Shown in pieces: positions 42,848 through 50,870 of a stretch of 64,000 nt of DNA (position 1 is its first letter; every line of letters begins with the position of its first letter). Source of the stretch: Marinovum algicola (lineage in GTDB: Bacteria > Pseudomonadota > Alphaproteobacteria > Rhodobacterales > Rhodobacteraceae); NCBI RefSeq assembly GCF_900109145.1, contig NZ_FNYY01000011.1, positions 1 to 64,000 of the forward strand, in the 5' to 3' direction. The translations under genes were made by a program, and so were the position numbers. Below the pieces are notes generated by a model. The model saw nothing but the letters and a program-made list of their open reading frames with translations, had not been told where the DNA came from and searched no databases.

Positions 42848-42870
42848 TCATACGATGATATAGTATTGAC
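42848..42870. promoter_or_regulatory. Shared transfer-gene promoter element (virB side)
   Basis: This 23-nt sequence matches 13503-13525, upstream of the mobilisation operon, at 20 positions: TCATACGAT, then ATATA, then ATTGAC, at identical spacing. It lies between the divergent virB operon (start 42789) and the small secreted gene (start 42935), so it could control both. Confidence 0.6.
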
Positions 42871-42934
42871 GCACAAGTTATATCCATGCGCCGCCTAGCG
42901 GATTCTCGCTCATTCGAACGGATAAACGCCTCCC

Positions 42935-43252
42935 ATGCCTGCGATCAAGAGAATAAGGCTGTGCCGAATCTCTCCTCCAAAATCGCTCCTCCTCGCGCTT
43001 TGTATACTCTTGCCCCTTTCGGTGCACGGGGCCTCGGCTGAAACCTGCATCGCGCCGCAGCGACCATTTGTGCCGAATGACGCCCGGGATGCCCAGGATT
43101 ACGCCGACATCATCCGTCGGGACTTCGATCTCTACTTCCGTGATATCCAGTCCTATCTGCGGTGCTTGGACGAGGAGCGGGCCCGAGCCTTCGCGGAGGC
43201 CCGCGACGTGAGTCAGGAGTACGGCCGCTTCGTCCAGACAGTGGGCGACTGA
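42935..43252 (+). CDS. Small exported protein beside the virB operon
   Basis: A 105-residue protein with a signal peptide (hydrophobic core LLLALCILLPLSVHGASA, cut near residue 36) and a mature helical domain of about 69 residues. That domain has two Cys (TCIAPQRPF and YLRCLDEE) that could form a disulfide. It is divergent from the virB operon and shares its promoter region. No family was recognised; secretion and position suggest a periplasmic transfer-associated role. Confidence 0.65.
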   Translation: MPAIKRIRLCRISPPKSLLLALCILLPLSVHGASAETCIAPQRPFVPNDARDAQDYADIIRRDFDLYFRDIQSYLRCLDEERARAFAEARDVSQEYGRFVQTVGD

Positions 43253-43391
43253 CGGGTCCGTAACGTGAGAGCCGTGGTCTCACGTGCCACCACGGGCTTT
43301 CCGCGACGTCGATATCGTTCTGGGTCCAAACTATCTACTTTTTAGATAATCTGCAAACTGGATTAGCCCCGTCGCAAGAGGCATGTGACGC

Positions 43392-43649
43392 GTGGCAAAG
43401 ACAATCAGGAGTTCCGGGCATGAAGCACTCCGCGACGCATTGGTCGCGGCGCGGAAAGCGACTGGCCTGACGCAGGAGCAGCTCGCCGTTCGGCTCAAGT
43501 GCCACCAATCCTTCGTTGCCCGAGTCGAAAGTGGTGAACGTCGGATCGACGTGATCGAGCTGATCGTGTTGGCGCGGGCCATGGAGGTAGACGCGTCGAC
43601 GTTGCTTGCCAAGGCCGAAGGCGCCATGGACGCGGATCACCGGATTTGA
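43392..43649 (+). CDS. Xre-family transcriptional regulator
   Basis: An 85-residue single-domain HTH_3 protein. The HTH lies at about residues 22-60: 'TGLTQEQLAVRLKCHQSFVARVESGERRIDV', followed by 'LIVLARAMEVDASTLL'. The start is a GTG at 43392 with only a weak purine-rich site. It could repress the flanking transfer genes; its own promoter region upstream shows a GTGAGA/TCTCAC inverted repeat near 43264-43285. Confidence 0.85.
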   Translation: MAKTIRSSGHEALRDALVAARKATGLTQEQLAVRLKCHQSFVARVESGERRIDVIELIVLARAMEVDASTLLAKAEGAMDADHRI

Positions 43650-43670
43650 TGCTCCGGCCACGCAAGGCCG

Positions 43671-44405
43671 TCAGTAGTTGACTTGCTCGAAGCCGTAGTT
43701 GCCCTCGTAGTCTCGCCAGTCGACGAAGACGGATCGGTGGTAGAGTTCCGGGCAGTTCATGCCCCAGGTCTCCAGGCCGACATGGGCTGCGGGCAGGGCT
43801 TCTGGTGTAGACCTGGCCCAAGAGAATGCGCCTTGGGTGCTGTAGCTGCCCAAATAGACTGAAGCATAGCGCATGCAACCGCCTTCGCCCGGGTGGTTTT
43901 GCGCAGCATAGCGGACATCATAAACGCGGATCGAACGGACGAAGTTGAACTCAGGGCCGCTGATGTCGATGTCGGCGCTTTGTGCGAGCAGCAGCGCGAA
44001 ACCATCTGGCAATCGCCGGTCATTATTCTCGTCCGTAGCGGGCCGATGCTGTGGTGAAAGGTCTCGGCTCGAGATCGCCGGACCTGGCGCAGGCGTGGTC
44101 CGGCCAACTTGGTCGAAAACGGCGTTGTAGAGACGGGCGAGGGGGCCTTCGTCATTGTTCTTTGGATAGGCTGCGCCCATGGGGCACCGCCAGATCTGAA
44201 GAGGAGGCTCGATTGGCCATGGGGTGATCCGCCGGATGAATTCCGCCCTGGCGCGGGCACAGGGCACTGAAGCAGGCCAGTCACCGGACAGGCAGAGCAA
44301 TATGGCGCAATCGATCGGATAGCTTTGAGCGGCGGCTATGGTCCCGCTCAAAGGGCCGATCCCAAGACCAAGAGCGGCGACGAAAGGGGCGAGGCGTTTG
44401 GGCAT
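43671..44405 (-). CDS. Exported TrbM-like protein
   Basis: A 244-residue protein with a signal peptide (residues 1-26, ending TIAAAQS). Near the mature N-terminus is YPIDCAILLCLSGDWP, like the 'C-x-AILCLS' start of conjugal transfer protein TrbM. Then come 'ARAEFIRRITPWPIEPPLQIW' and a long C-terminal part with 'VRSIRVYDVRYAAQN' and several Cys. TrbM assignment rests on the first motif only, since the protein is longer than usual. It ends 22 nt after, and convergent to, the Xre regulator gene. Confidence 0.6.
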   Translation of the reverse strand: MPKRLAPFVAALGLGIGPLSGTIAAAQSYPIDCAILLCLSGDWPASVPCARARAEFIRRITPWPIEPPLQIWRCPMGAAYPKNNDEGPLARLYNAVFDQVGRTTPAPGPAISSRDLSPQHRPATDENNDRRLPDGFALLLAQSADIDISGPEFNFVRSIRVYDVRYAAQNHPGEGGCMRYASVYLGSYSTQGAFSWARSTPEALPAAHVGLETWGMNCPELYHRSVFVDWRDYEGNYGFEQVNY

Positions 44406-44453
44406 GTCTCGGTCTCCGGAGCTACTGACGATTCCCTACCACGCGCCTACAAT

Positions 44454-44466
44454 ACTATACTATAGT
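44454..44466. promoter_or_regulatory. Perfect short palindrome upstream of the TrbM-like gene
   Basis: ACTATACTATAGT is symmetric around a central C and lies 49-61 nt upstream of the start at 44405. It is a candidate operator, for example for the neighbouring Xre protein. Confidence 0.4.
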
Positions 44467-44505
44467 AACATTCGATATAGCATGAGCAGCACACGGGTCC
44501 GTTTG

Positions 44506-44754
44506 CTATGAGCCTGTCGTGCGATTGGAGAGTGCGGTCAACAGATCGGTCACCTCATCGGAAGTCACGGCGATGGCCTGGTCCAGCACGCCCTTCGGCA
44601 AGGGAGGGTCGATGAACTTTGGCGGTACGCGCCGATCCAGCCAGAGGATGGACAGTTCCGAGGTATTCCAGACGTAGACCCATGCGATGGCACGGTTTGG
44701 ATTGAATCCGAAGAGACGCGCGATCGGTGCAGCCTCAGCCTTGACCGCCTTCAT
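44506..44754 (-). CDS. Small unknown protein
   Basis: An 82-residue open frame starting MKAVKAEAAPIARLFGF. The body (WVYVWNTSELSILWLDRR, then a C-terminal acidic helix) is protein-like and its codon use fits the region, but the ribosome binding site is weak and no family is recognised. It may be the intact end of a larger decayed gene, because protein-like sequence (HLKLVVRAALAEDV) continues upstream in another frame. Confidence 0.4.
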   Translation of the reverse strand: MKAVKAEAAPIARLFGFNPNRAIAWVYVWNTSELSILWLDRRVPPKFIDPPLPKGVLDQAIAVTSDEVTDLLTALSNRTTGS

Positions 44755-45304
44755 TGCGGCCGACCCCACGTCACGTCTTCAGCCAACGCGGCCCTGACAA
44801 CCAATTTGAGATGACGGGGTGCCCCGTCCCGGTGGCACCAAGAAAAGCCGGTTTCAGCTCTTCGGGACAGCGGGTCAGACGGGAAAAGAGGGCACATCAG
44901 AAAAACACTTACTGGTTGAATTGATCGGATTAATACTCGCCTTACAAAGCTCCATTTTTGACTACGAGGTGAAGCGTCAACGCGCAAGCGGGAATGACGC
45001 CATTTAGCGTCTGCGCGGTAATCCGCCGTTGTTGTGGGAAACGTGACGGGTGTCGGGACACAACCTCGATCAATGGGAAGAGGTCCAGTGTGGCGGGACG
45101 ACGGATGCAGGGCCAAGGCCATGGGACCGTGCATATGGATTGGGTTCGCTGAACCAGCGGATCTTCGCCCGCCTAGAGTGCCGCTTCTTGGGCTGTGTAC
45201 ATGGATGTTGCTGTCCTTCGGCGCTGCTGTAACACTTTAAGCGAGCGAATAAGATGTCCGATCAGGCTCTCAGGCGCTCTATCAAATGAGCTGCAGGAGG
45301 CCGT
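44755..45304. other. Gene-poor interval
   Basis: About 550 bp in which no convincing gene, RNA or terminator was seen. Short frames on both strands lack ribosome binding sites and look like decayed or non-coding sequence. GC content drops in 44880-44960. Confidence 0.4.
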
Positions 45305-45520
45305 ATGCCTCAGATCACCGCCATCATCGACGCGCTGGATGTGCTGGAGACTAATGTGCTCCTTGGACACGCCCGGCATGTCGACTCCGAGACTATGAGT
45401 GGTTTGGTCGAGAAGGGCCTGCTGACCAGATTGGACCCCGAGATGACAAACGCGTTCGGTCGCGACTACGCGCAGACCGCATTGGGGCGGCGCGTGACAG
45501 ACGCTTTACGTCGGCGATAA
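45305..45520 (+). CDS. Small unknown protein
   Basis: A 71-residue protein starting MPQITAIIDALDVLETN with a good ribosome binding site (GCAGGAGG, 5 nt upstream). It is helical, with an acidic first half and a basic end, and no known motif. It stands alone between a gene-poor stretch and the IS element, and could be the last intact gene of a lost operon. Confidence 0.5.
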   Translation: MPQITAIIDALDVLETNVLLGHARHVDSETMSGLVEKGLLTRLDPEMTNAFGRDYAQTALGRRVTDALRRR

Positions 45521-45703
45521 GTTCGCTCTGGCGAAGATCCTGCGCGGCCGGGAAGAGGCGGGGGGCGTTAACGAAGAGTCCGACGAAAAAGGACCGCCAG
45601 GCATCTTTGCCAAGCGGTCCCAGAATCGAGGTAAAATAGTGTACTCACGCTTCTTATCGTAGGCGTCGATTGACGTTACGGCAAGGCCTGACGTTGTTGC
45701 AGA

Positions 45704-46512
45704 GGGATTGCCAACTTGTTTGCGGTGCGGCGCTTGGTTAGGCGTTGTGTATGAATATACCATCCTCCATGCCGCGCTTGAAAGGCTACCGTTTTCCTCT
45801 TGAAATCGTTGCATATGCCGTCTGGGTCTACCATCGCTTCGCGCTCAGCACAGCGGATGTCGAGGATCTTCTCGCCGATCGGGGCGTGATGGTCAGCCGG
45901 GAAACGATCCGAAAATGGGTGAACCGCTTTGGCCGCCACTTTGCCGATTGCATCAAGCGCGACAGACCGGCCGCGGGCGACAAATGGCACTTGGATGAGG
46001 TTGTCATCCCAATCAACGGCAGAAAATACTGGCTCTGGCGGGCGGTCGACGCGAACGGCGACGTCCTTGATATTCTCGTTCAGCCACAGCGCAACGCCAA
46101 GGCTGCAAGACGTTTTCTGGCAAGGCTGATCGACCGGTTCGGTGAACCCCGTGTCGTCATCACGGACAAGTTGCGCAGTTATTTCAGGCCGATCCGGGAC
46201 TTGGCACCGGGCGCAGCTCATCGCGCGCACAAGGGCTTGAACAACCGGATCGAAGGAACACACAGGCCAACACGAAAACGCGAGAAGTTGATGGGGCGGT
46301 TCAAATCTCCCCAACAGGCACAGAGATTTCTGGCTGCCCATGATCAGATCAACATCGTTTTTCGCCCACGACGCTATCAACTCTCCGCCGTCTCATACCG
46401 GCACGCAAGGTCCGATGCTTTCGACCTCTGGAGAGGCTATGCAGCCGAAATGACCGCCTGACAGGCAGAGGTCTCGCCTCTCTCAAATAGGCGAAAACAA
46501 GTTGGCAATCCC
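45704..46512 (+). mobile_element. IS6-family insertion sequence
   Basis: An 809-bp element with terminal inverted repeats GGGATTGCCAACTTGTTT at 45704-45721 and its complement ending at 46512. One transposase gene fills it, as in the IS6/IS26 group. The 8-bp flanks differ (GTTGCAGA on the left, CCGGCAGG on the right), so there is no target duplication, and the right end abuts a truncated gene. This points to an IS-mediated deletion or recombination rather than a simple insertion. Confidence 0.9.
45751..46461 (+). CDS. IS6-family DDE transposase
   Basis: A 236-residue transposase. A helix-turn-helix region (STADVEDLLADRGVMVSRET) is followed by the DDE catalytic core: first Asp in KWHLDEVVI, second in RVVITDKL, and Glu in NNRIEGTHRPTRKRE, with the usual 'KYWLWRAVDANGDVLDI' strand. 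Length and motifs are complete, so it is probably active. The ATG at 45751 is used; a later ATG at 45769 is possible. Confidence 0.95.
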   Translation: MNIPSSMPRLKGYRFPLEIVAYAVWVYHRFALSTADVEDLLADRGVMVSRETIRKWVNRFGRHFADCIKRDRPAAGDKWHLDEVVIPINGRKYWLWRAVDANGDVLDILVQPQRNAKAARRFLARLIDRFGEPRVVITDKLRSYFRPIRDLAPGAAHRAHKGLNNRIEGTHRPTRKREKLMGRFKSPQQAQRFLAAHDQINIVFRPRRYQLSAVSYRHARSDAFDLWRGYAAEMTA

Positions 46513-46828
46513 CCGGCAGGATATTCTCGCGGAGGTTCTGGTGCTTCCCGGTCATCGGCGCCCGTTCCACGGGCTTCACACTCGGGCGGCAGAACTGGAA
46601 GATCATCACGAGCAGCGCTGCGACTTGATACGCACTGCCTGCGCGGTCGCGCCGCAGACCGTTGCCGATCTTGTGCCGGTTCTGTTTGCGCGAAAGCTGG
46701 ATGCGCACCAGATGAGTTTTGCCTTCACCGAAACCCTTGCCCATGTGAACCGGCTGGTGCGGCGGGGAGAACTTGAACCGGTCCTGCAGGACGGTTTTCT
46801 GGCGCACCGGACATCAGGCAGCGTTTGA
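46513..46828 (+). pseudogene. C-terminal fragment of an MBL-fold metallo-hydrolase
   Basis: Directly after the right IS end an open frame encodes about 105 residues that match the end of a metallo-beta-lactamase-fold hydrolase: VLVLPGHRRPFHGLHTR holds the last metal His, and a helical C-terminal domain follows (ELEDHHEQR..., LDAHQMSFAFTETLAHVNRL). The N-terminal 200 or so residues with the HxHxDH motif are gone and not found on the other side of the IS. Truncated, with no start of its own beyond a TTG inside the IS end. Confidence 0.75.
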
Positions 46829-46933
46829 CTATCTCGTAAGCTTGCGTACGTTGTGGCGAAAGCCGTGGTCCCTGAGTGCAGGACGCGCGCGCCTGCAAGA
46901 TAAATCTGCCATATAAGCCCGAGAGGATATGCC

Positions 46934-47965
46934 ATGCCCCGCGACGTTCCGGTCTTCACTCTGCCGCTTCGGAACCGACGCGTGGTTCTGTCGACCCGTC
47001 CGACAGGCATCCCCCAAGCCAAGCATTTCACCTTTGACGAAACCGGGATTCCGGAGCCCGATCAAGGCGAGGTCCTCGTGCGCAACGTCTACCTGTCTGT
47101 CGATCCCGCGCAACGCGGATGGGCGGCGGATGTGGCCAATTACTCTGCCCCGGTGCCGCTTGGCGGTCCGATGCGGGGTCTGGCGGTCGGGCAGGTCATC
47201 AAAAGCCGGAGCGAAGCCTATTCAGAGGGAGATTTCCTCTACGGCTTCTTTGGCTGGCAGGATTATGCGGTCGTCACGCCCGACGCCGTCTTTCACCGCT
47301 GTACCCAGGATCTGCCGCTCGACGCCTTTGCCAGTGTCTGCGGGATCAATGGGGTAACGGCCTATCTGGGCCTGACGCTGCTTGGTCGTCCGGAGGCGGG
47401 GGATACGTTGGTCGTGTCGACGGCAGCGGGGTCGGTCGGTAGCTTTGTCGGGCAGATCGGCAATGGATTGGGCTGCCGGACCGTCGGGCTGACCGGAAGC
47501 GACGAGAAAGTTGAACTGTGTAAGACCCGCTTCGGCTATGATGCGGCGATCAACTACCGGACGGCCGATCTAGAGGCCGCGGTGCGTGCGGAGGCGCCTG
47601 AAGGGGTGAACGTCTATTTCGACAACACCGGCGGCGCGATCCTTGACACCGTGCTGCGTCAGATGGCGGTCGCGGGCCGGATCGTGCAATGCGGCACGGC
47701 GGCGAATTCAAGCTGGTCCCCGATCCCGACCGGGCCGCGCAATGAGCGCGAGATCATGACGCGGCGGCTTGTCTGGTCAGGCTTTGTCGTCTTCGATCAC
47801 CTGACCCGATACGCTTCGGCCTGCGACGATCTTGCCGCGATGGTCGCCAAGGGCACACTGACCTGGGCCACCGACATGAAACAGGGCATCGAATGCGCGC
47901 CCGAGGCGATCAACGACCTCTACGAGGGGCGCAACATGGGCAAGTCGATGATCTTCATCGGCTGA
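46934..47965 (+). CDS. NADP-dependent medium-chain oxidoreductase
   Basis: A 343-residue zinc-independent MDR enzyme of the leukotriene B4 dehydrogenase/curcumin reductase type. The N-terminal catalytic domain has 'RNVYLSVDPAQRGW'. The nucleotide-binding loop is VSTAAGSVGSFVGQIG (about 160-175), then YFDNTGG. Such enzymes reduce the double bond of alpha,beta-unsaturated carbonyls. No zinc-binding Cys cluster is present. It overlaps the convergent CoA-transferase gene by 11 bp at the 3' ends. Confidence 0.88.
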   Translation: MPRDVPVFTLPLRNRRVVLSTRPTGIPQAKHFTFDETGIPEPDQGEVLVRNVYLSVDPAQRGWAADVANYSAPVPLGGPMRGLAVGQVIKSRSEAYSEGDFLYGFFGWQDYAVVTPDAVFHRCTQDLPLDAFASVCGINGVTAYLGLTLLGRPEAGDTLVVSTAAGSVGSFVGQIGNGLGCRTVGLTGSDEKVELCKTRFGYDAAINYRTADLEAAVRAEAPEGVNVYFDNTGGAILDTVLRQMAVAGRIVQCGTAANSSWSPIPTGPRNEREIMTRRLVWSGFVVFDHLTRYASACDDLAAMVAKGTLTWATDMKQGIECAPEAINDLYEGRNMGKSMIFIG

Positions 47966-49139
47966 GCCCGAGCGCCGCAAGAATGCGGTCGGTATCCGCA
48001 CCGAGTTCATGGCTTGGTTCCAGCGGAGTCAGCGGCGCCCCCTCGTAGCGCAGCGGCGAATGCTGCACGACGATGCGGCCCAGTTCCGGGTGGTCCTGGT
48101 ATTGCAGCGATCCGCGGGCATGCATGTTCTCGTCCTCCATCACTTCCGATAGGGTCCGTACGGGAGCGCAGGGCACGCCCCCCGTCATCAGCTTGCCGAA
48201 GGCCTCTTCCTTGCTGCGCGCGCCGGTCCAGCCGCCGACGATCTCGTCCACCGTGTCCATCACGCTGACCCGGTCCTTGAGCGAGGCGAAGCGCGGATCC
48301 GTCAGCAGATCCGGCCGTTCCATCACGTTGCAAAGCTTCTGCCACTGCTTCTCTCCGACGCAGATGATGGCGATCCAGCCGTCGGTGCAGGGATAGACGT
48401 TGTAGGGGCTTTCAGCCATGCCGCCGTGGCGGTTGCCGGTGCGGGGCGGCGGCGGGTTCTCTTCGTCCCGTGACCCCCAGACCATCCCTAGCGAAGACGA
48501 AAGCGAGGCATAGACCGCGTCCTGCATCGCGACGCTGACACGCCGTGCGATACCCGTGCGTTCGCGGTCCAGCAGGGCGGTGGTGATCGCGCCATAGAGG
48601 TGGATGCCCGCGAAGAAGTCGCACAGCGCCGGGCCGGCCTTGACCGGCGGGCGGTCGGGGAAGCCGGTGATCGACATGACGCCTGACATGGCCTGCACGG
48701 TGAGGTCCATTGCCGGATAGGTGCGATAGGGTCCGTCCACGCCGAACCCGGTGGAGGAGGCGTAGATCAGCCGGGGGTTCAGCGCCTGCATGACCTCGGC
48801 ATCGATGCCGAGTTTCTTCGTTGTACCGGGCGCGAAATTCTCGACCATGACATCTGCATCGGCCACCATTGCCTTGAGGGCCGCAAGACCTTCCTCGGTC
48901 TTCAGGTCGATGACGACGGAGTCCTTGTTGCCGTTCAGCATGGCAAAGGGCAGGGCGGCACCGCCCACCACGCCGCGTCGGCGCAGCGGTTCGCCGGCTG
49001 GGGGTTCGACCTTGACGACATGCGCTCCGGCGGTGGCCATCAGGAAGGTCGCGTAGGGGCCGTTGTAAATCTGGCTCAGGTCGATGACCTTCAGGCCGGC
49101 CAGCGGTTGATGCGCTCCGTGCGCGGTGTCGCCAAGCAT
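47955..49139 (-). CDS. CaiB/BaiF family CoA transferase
   Basis: A 394-residue class III CoA transferase. The N-terminal block 'GLKVIDLSQIYNGPYATFLMA' and 'AHVVKVEPPAGEP' are typical, and the catalytic Asp lies in YPAMDLTVQAMSG. It moves CoA from a donor thioester to a free carboxylic acid. The ATG at 49139 has AGGGGAGG upstream. It is transcribed away from the second TRAP operon, with which it shares a promoter region containing a 14-bp palindrome, so it probably activates the imported acid. Confidence 0.9.
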   Translation of the reverse strand: MLGDTAHGAHQPLAGLKVIDLSQIYNGPYATFLMATAGAHVVKVEPPAGEPLRRRGVVGGAALPFAMLNGNKDSVVIDLKTEEGLAALKAMVADADVMVENFAPGTTKKLGIDAEVMQALNPRLIYASSTGFGVDGPYRTYPAMDLTVQAMSGVMSITGFPDRPPVKAGPALCDFFAGIHLYGAITTALLDRERTGIARRVSVAMQDAVYASLSSSLGMVWGSRDEENPPPPRTGNRHGGMAESPYNVYPCTDGWIAIICVGEKQWQKLCNVMERPDLLTDPRFASLKDRVSVMDTVDEIVGGWTGARSKEEAFGKLMTGGVPCAPVRTLSEVMEDENMHARGSLQYQDHPELGRIVVQHSPLRYEGAPLTPLEPSHELGADTDRILAALGLSR

Positions 49140-49212
49140 GGTGATCCTCCCCTTTCGCTGACACGAACTAGCCAATCGTTCAGGGATTGACAACTCATTG
49201 CACAAGGTCATT

Positions 49213-49226
49213 GTATGCAAGCATAC
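49213..49226. promoter_or_regulatory. GntR-type palindromic operator
   Basis: GTATGCAAGCATAC is a perfect palindrome between the divergent CoA-transferase (start 49139) and dctP (start 49243). It has the T-G-T-A-T-G-C-A shape of GntR/FadR-subfamily sites. No GntR gene lies in the window. Confidence 0.6.
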
Positions 49227-49242
49227 CATATGGGAGGAAATC

Positions 49243-50280
49243 ATGTCCATTTTCGAAGGGAAGCGCTCTGTTGCGCTTGGCGCAATCCTGGCGACAACTC
49301 TAACCGGAGCCGCCGCCGCCCAAACCACGATCAGCTTTGCCGACTATGGTCCGAACCGTGGCGACCGGGCCGGAACGGTCCAGGATTTCTTCGCCGAGAT
49401 CAAGGAACGATCGGGCGGAGAGATCGAGATCGTCGAACACTGGGGCGGGGCGCTGCTTGGGGCCAAGAACGGCTTCAGGGGGTTGCAGTCCGGCGTTGCC
49501 GACATGTCGACCATCACCGCCGTCTATGCCCCGCAGGATCTGTTCGGCTACCGCGTCGGCGACCTGCCGATCACCAGTGAAAACGAAGTCGCGCAGAGCA
49601 TGGCGCTCTACGAGCTTGCAACCACCAACGAAGGTCTTCAGGCCCAGTTCGACAGGGCGGGCGTCGTCTATATCGGCAACTATACTGTCGGCCCTATCCA
49701 GATGGTCTGCAACGGCGTCGATCTGCAAAGCTTCGACGATCTGAAGGGCAAGAAGGTCCGCTATACTGCCGAATACGGAAAGATCTTTGACGACCTTGGC
49801 GTGACCACGGTCGAGCTGTCCACGCCCGAGATCTATCAGGCGCTCAGCACCGGGCTGGTGGATTGCGCTCAGACCTATGCCTATACCACACTGTCCTACA
49901 AGCTCATCGAGGTCAGCGACCAGTTCGTGATCTTCGACCTCGGGACACTTGGTTCGAACGCCATCTTCATGAACAAGAACTCGTTCGAGCGGCTCTCGCC
50001 CGAACAGCAGGAGATCGTCGTGACGGCCGGCAGGAACTTGACCGAGAACAACGCCAGGACGATCCGGGAGGCCAACCAGCAGGCCATCGCCGAGTTTCCG
50101 AACGGGATCGACGGCAAGGAGCTGACGGTCACGAATATCAGCGACGAAGACCGCGAGATGATCGAGGAAGCGAGCCAGAAGTACATCGACGCCTGGATCG
50201 AGGAGTCTTCGGATTACGGGCTCGACGGGCAGGCCATCGTTGATCAGTACAGATCCCTGATCGACCAGAGCACCCGGTAA
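49243..50280 (+). CDS. dctP: TRAP transporter substrate-binding protein (second transporter)
   Basis: A 345-residue periplasmic binding protein with a signal peptide (residues 1-26, ending GAAAAQT). Family blocks are 'WGGALLGAKNGFRGLQSGVADM', 'LKGKKVRYTAEYGKIFDDLG' with the carboxylate-binding Arg, and 'EIYQALSTGLVDCAQTYAY'. It is distantly related to the first DctP and so probably has another ligand. GGGAGGAAA lies before the ATG. A hairpin follows the stop, as in the first TRAP operon. Confidence 0.92.
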   Translation: MSIFEGKRSVALGAILATTLTGAAAAQTTISFADYGPNRGDRAGTVQDFFAEIKERSGGEIEIVEHWGGALLGAKNGFRGLQSGVADMSTITAVYAPQDLFGYRVGDLPITSENEVAQSMALYELATTNEGLQAQFDRAGVVYIGNYTVGPIQMVCNGVDLQSFDDLKGKKVRYTAEYGKIFDDLGVTTVELSTPEIYQALSTGLVDCAQTYAYTTLSYKLIEVSDQFVIFDLGTLGSNAIFMNKNSFERLSPEQQEIVVTAGRNLTENNARTIREANQQAIAEFPNGIDGKELTVTNISDEDREMIEEASQKYIDAWIEESSDYGLDGQAIVDQYRSLIDQSTR

Positions 50281-50285
50281 CCGGA

Positions 50286-50323
50286 GATCCCTCCGCCGCC
50301 GGGGCCACGGCAGGGGAGGGATC
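50286..50323 (+). promoter_or_regulatory. Intercistronic hairpin after the second dctP
   Basis: A 9-bp outer stem GATCCCTCC/GGAGGGATC encloses a further GCCG/CGGC pairing, with no U-tract. It lies in the same place as the hairpin at 27900 in the first TRAP operon. Confidence 0.6.
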
Positions 50324-50350
50324 CGCCTGATCGGAAAGCAAGAGAACCGG

Positions 50351-50869
50351 ATGAGACAGATGACCAAGGTGCTCGGGTGGCTTGAAAACGCGCTGTTGCA
50401 ACTGGCCGTGGTGGCGATGATCGTAATCACGGTGATCATCTGTTACGGCATCGCGGCGCGGTCGTTTCATTGGCCGGGGCTTCCCGATGACATCCTGATC
50501 GTACGTCAGCTGATGGTCGCGACCATCGCCGCGGCGCTTGGCTATGCCAGCGCCGAGCGGGCCCATATCGCCATCGACATCTTCTACAACGCCTTGCCCG
50601 CGGGCGTGCGCAAGGCGTGCAACCTTCTCGCCTGGTGCATCGGGTTGGTGGCCTTCGTGCCGCTGACCGTCTGGGCCTGGGACGAATTCGCCTCATCCTT
50701 CGCGAGGGGGGATTACATGTACGGCAAGCTCAAACTGCAGGAATGGCCGGGGGAGGCGATGTTCTTCGTGGGTCTGCTCGTGATGATGCTACGGCTTGTA
50801 GCGCTGGTGGTTCACGATGCCCGGCACCCGGGTCCGGTCGACGGGCCGCTGGCCAGAGCGGAAAAGTAA
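50351..50869 (+). CDS. dctQ: TRAP transporter small membrane subunit (second transporter)
   Basis: A 172-residue DctQ protein with four predicted membrane helices: about residues 13-35, 47-65, 89-109 and 135-155. A helix-1 loop 'YGIAARSFHWPGLPDD' fits the family. Gene order here is P-Q-M, unlike P-M-Q in the first transporter, which marks the two operons as independent acquisitions. One base separates it from dctM. Confidence 0.9.
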   Translation: MRQMTKVLGWLENALLQLAVVAMIVITVIICYGIAARSFHWPGLPDDILIVRQLMVATIAAALGYASAERAHIAIDIFYNALPAGVRKACNLLAWCIGLVAFVPLTVWAWDEFASSFARGDYMYGKLKLQEWPGEAMFFVGLLVMMLRLVALVVHDARHPGPVDGPLARAEK

Positions 50870-50870
50870 G

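Noticed and set aside
43263-43285. ACGTGAGA/TCTCACGT hairpin after the small exported gene
   Set aside because: No U-tract follows, so it was not called as a terminator; it may be an operator for the Xre gene.
45535-45700. Possible N-terminal part of the MBL hydrolase left of the IS element
   Set aside because: No HxHxDH motif or protein-like continuation was found in any frame.
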